NCBI RefSeq assembly: GCF_003129485.1
Contig: NZ_QFFG01000002.1
Coordinates: 682,001 to 746,000, forward strand
DNA from: Polaribacter aquimarinus
GTDB taxonomy: Bacteria; Bacteroidota; Bacteroidia; Flavobacteriales; Flavobacteriaceae
Reading direction: 5' to 3'
DNA length: 64,000 nucleotides
Positions 63,570-64,000 of the stretch are shown piece after piece. The position numbers were made by a program, and so were the translations under genes. Every line of letters begins with the position of its first letter. Position 1 is the first letter of the stretch. Below the pieces are notes generated by a model that saw only the letters and a program-made list of their open reading frames with translations, was not told where the DNA came from and did no database searches.

Positions 63570-64000
63570 TTATTTGTTCAGTTCTATTAATTTCCATTCT
63601 CCATTTGGTTCTTTAGTTAGATATACACCAACGTTTAAATCTCTTTTGTTTCCTATTACTTTTATATTTAATTGAGCCTCTCCATATCCATTCGAAATAT
63701 TTACACTTCCCATAGGCATTAACCCATATTCTTTTATACCACCAATTTCTGACGTTATTTCTTCGTTTTTTTCTATTTCAGATATTGCTACTTTATAAGC
63801 ACCCGAATTTTTTATTGCAGCACCAGCAAACAAGAATATAAAAGTGAAAAAGACAATACCAATTCCAATTAATACTAAAATTCGTGGAAGCTTTTTCGGT
63901 TTGTTTGGGTTCTTAACTACAATTGCCTTTGTAGTTTTGTCTCCAAGTCTTTTTTTCTCTTGACTTGATACAAGTAGTATAAACTCTACTGGCCAAATTA
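63570..64000 (-). CDS. RDD-like membrane domain plus Coa1-like domain (N-terminus beyond window)
   Basis: The frame is open from the stop at 63570 to the window edge, so at least 142 residues are visible and the start is outside. The first part has QEKKRLGDKTTKAIVV, similar to the end of an RDD membrane domain (RxRLGDxxxxTxVV). A hydrophobic helix follows (ILVLIGIGIVFFTFIFLFAG), then about 75 residues ending NGEWKLIELNK that resemble Coa1/Tim21-like domains. A membrane protein with an outward Coa1-like module is inferred. It may belong to an accessory cassette bounded by 63530. Confidence 0.6.
   Translation of the reverse strand, partial: IWPVEFILLVSSQEKKRLGDKTTKAIVVKNPNKPKKLPRILVLIGIGIVFFTFIFLFAGAAIKNSGAYKVAISEIEKNEEITSEIGGIKEYGLMPMGSVNISNGYGEAQLNIKVIGNKRDLNVGVYLTKEPNGEWKLIELNK

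Noticed and set aside
1-64000. tRNA, rRNA or CRISPR arrays
   Set aside because: No cloverleaf with a TTC-loop signature, no rRNA-like high-G+C conserved stretch and no regularly spaced direct repeats were found in the intergenic regions.

Overview
The window is chromosomal DNA of a marine-type Bacteroidota, most likely a Flavobacteriaceae related to Polaribacter or Tenacibaculum. The evidence is very low G+C, a TonB-dependent receptor with a carboxypeptidase-like N-terminal domain, a T9SS-type C-terminal sorting domain, many flavobacterial conserved hypotheticals, promoters of the TTG-N19-TAnnTTTG type and a lack of strong Shine-Dalgarno sequences. I see no rRNA, tRNA, CRISPR array or insertion sequence. 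Assignments come from reading motifs and from memory of protein families; no database search was possible.

Layout. 1-2213: thiamine-riboswitch-controlled TonB receptor, cut by the window start. 2268-6244: a tight minus-strand operon (phosphopantetheinyl transferase, PcrB/GGGP synthase, PnuC, nicotinamide riboside kinase, PAP2 phosphatase, ArfB-like hydrolase). 6308-9647: ahcY, a DinB-like protein and a DASS transporter. 9644-19760, minus strand: yifB/comM, ppc, tilS, pabB, small proteins and lpdA. 19859-24878: haem-binding protein, glycosyltransferase, a carboxypeptidase-regulatory-like exported protein and an M3 peptidase. 25077-29778: a LamG/T9SS surface protein, purE-purK and a Rieske-like lipoprotein. 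29892-35328: greA, HIT protein, histidine kinase, flavin reductase, DUF3127, DUF1456, VTT protein, aat. 35338-37472: an accessory cassette (DUF2892, Crp/Fnr regulator, CDF transporter). 37569-40529: ECF sigma factor, anti-sigma factor and two DUF4097 proteins. 40665-48456: mscL, tdk-alr, GT4, DUF4252, ArsC-like, DinB and a trans-sulfuration PLP enzyme. 48535-61695: cell-envelope proteins, comF, glyS, two beta-barrel paralogues, an 1125-aa barrel protein, MGMT, a DUF4382 lipoprotein and tatD. 61808-63529: a DEAD-box helicase and a small partner. 63530-64000: a second accessory boundary and a truncated RDD/Coa1-like gene.

Most of the window is ordinary housekeeping and envelope content. The most unusual signal is at 35338-37472. 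Two structured sites bound the accessory genes, and their end boxes are exchanged exactly as expected if a circular gene cassette had inserted by integron-like site-specific recombination. Boxes A and A' lie at the outer edges and B and B' at the inner edges. Both hairpins fold better on the plus strand, because of G·T pairs and a bulged G, which is the bottom strand relative to the cassette genes. A compact third copy of the outer box lies at 63530, immediately after a core gene and just 3' of another minus-strand accessory gene. No integrase is visible here. Other points worth checking are an 18-bp perfect stem over a start codon (22767-22814), a probably leaderless glyS, a TPP riboswitch with a tandemly duplicated P3 region, and a small unannotated ORF between pabB and tilS.
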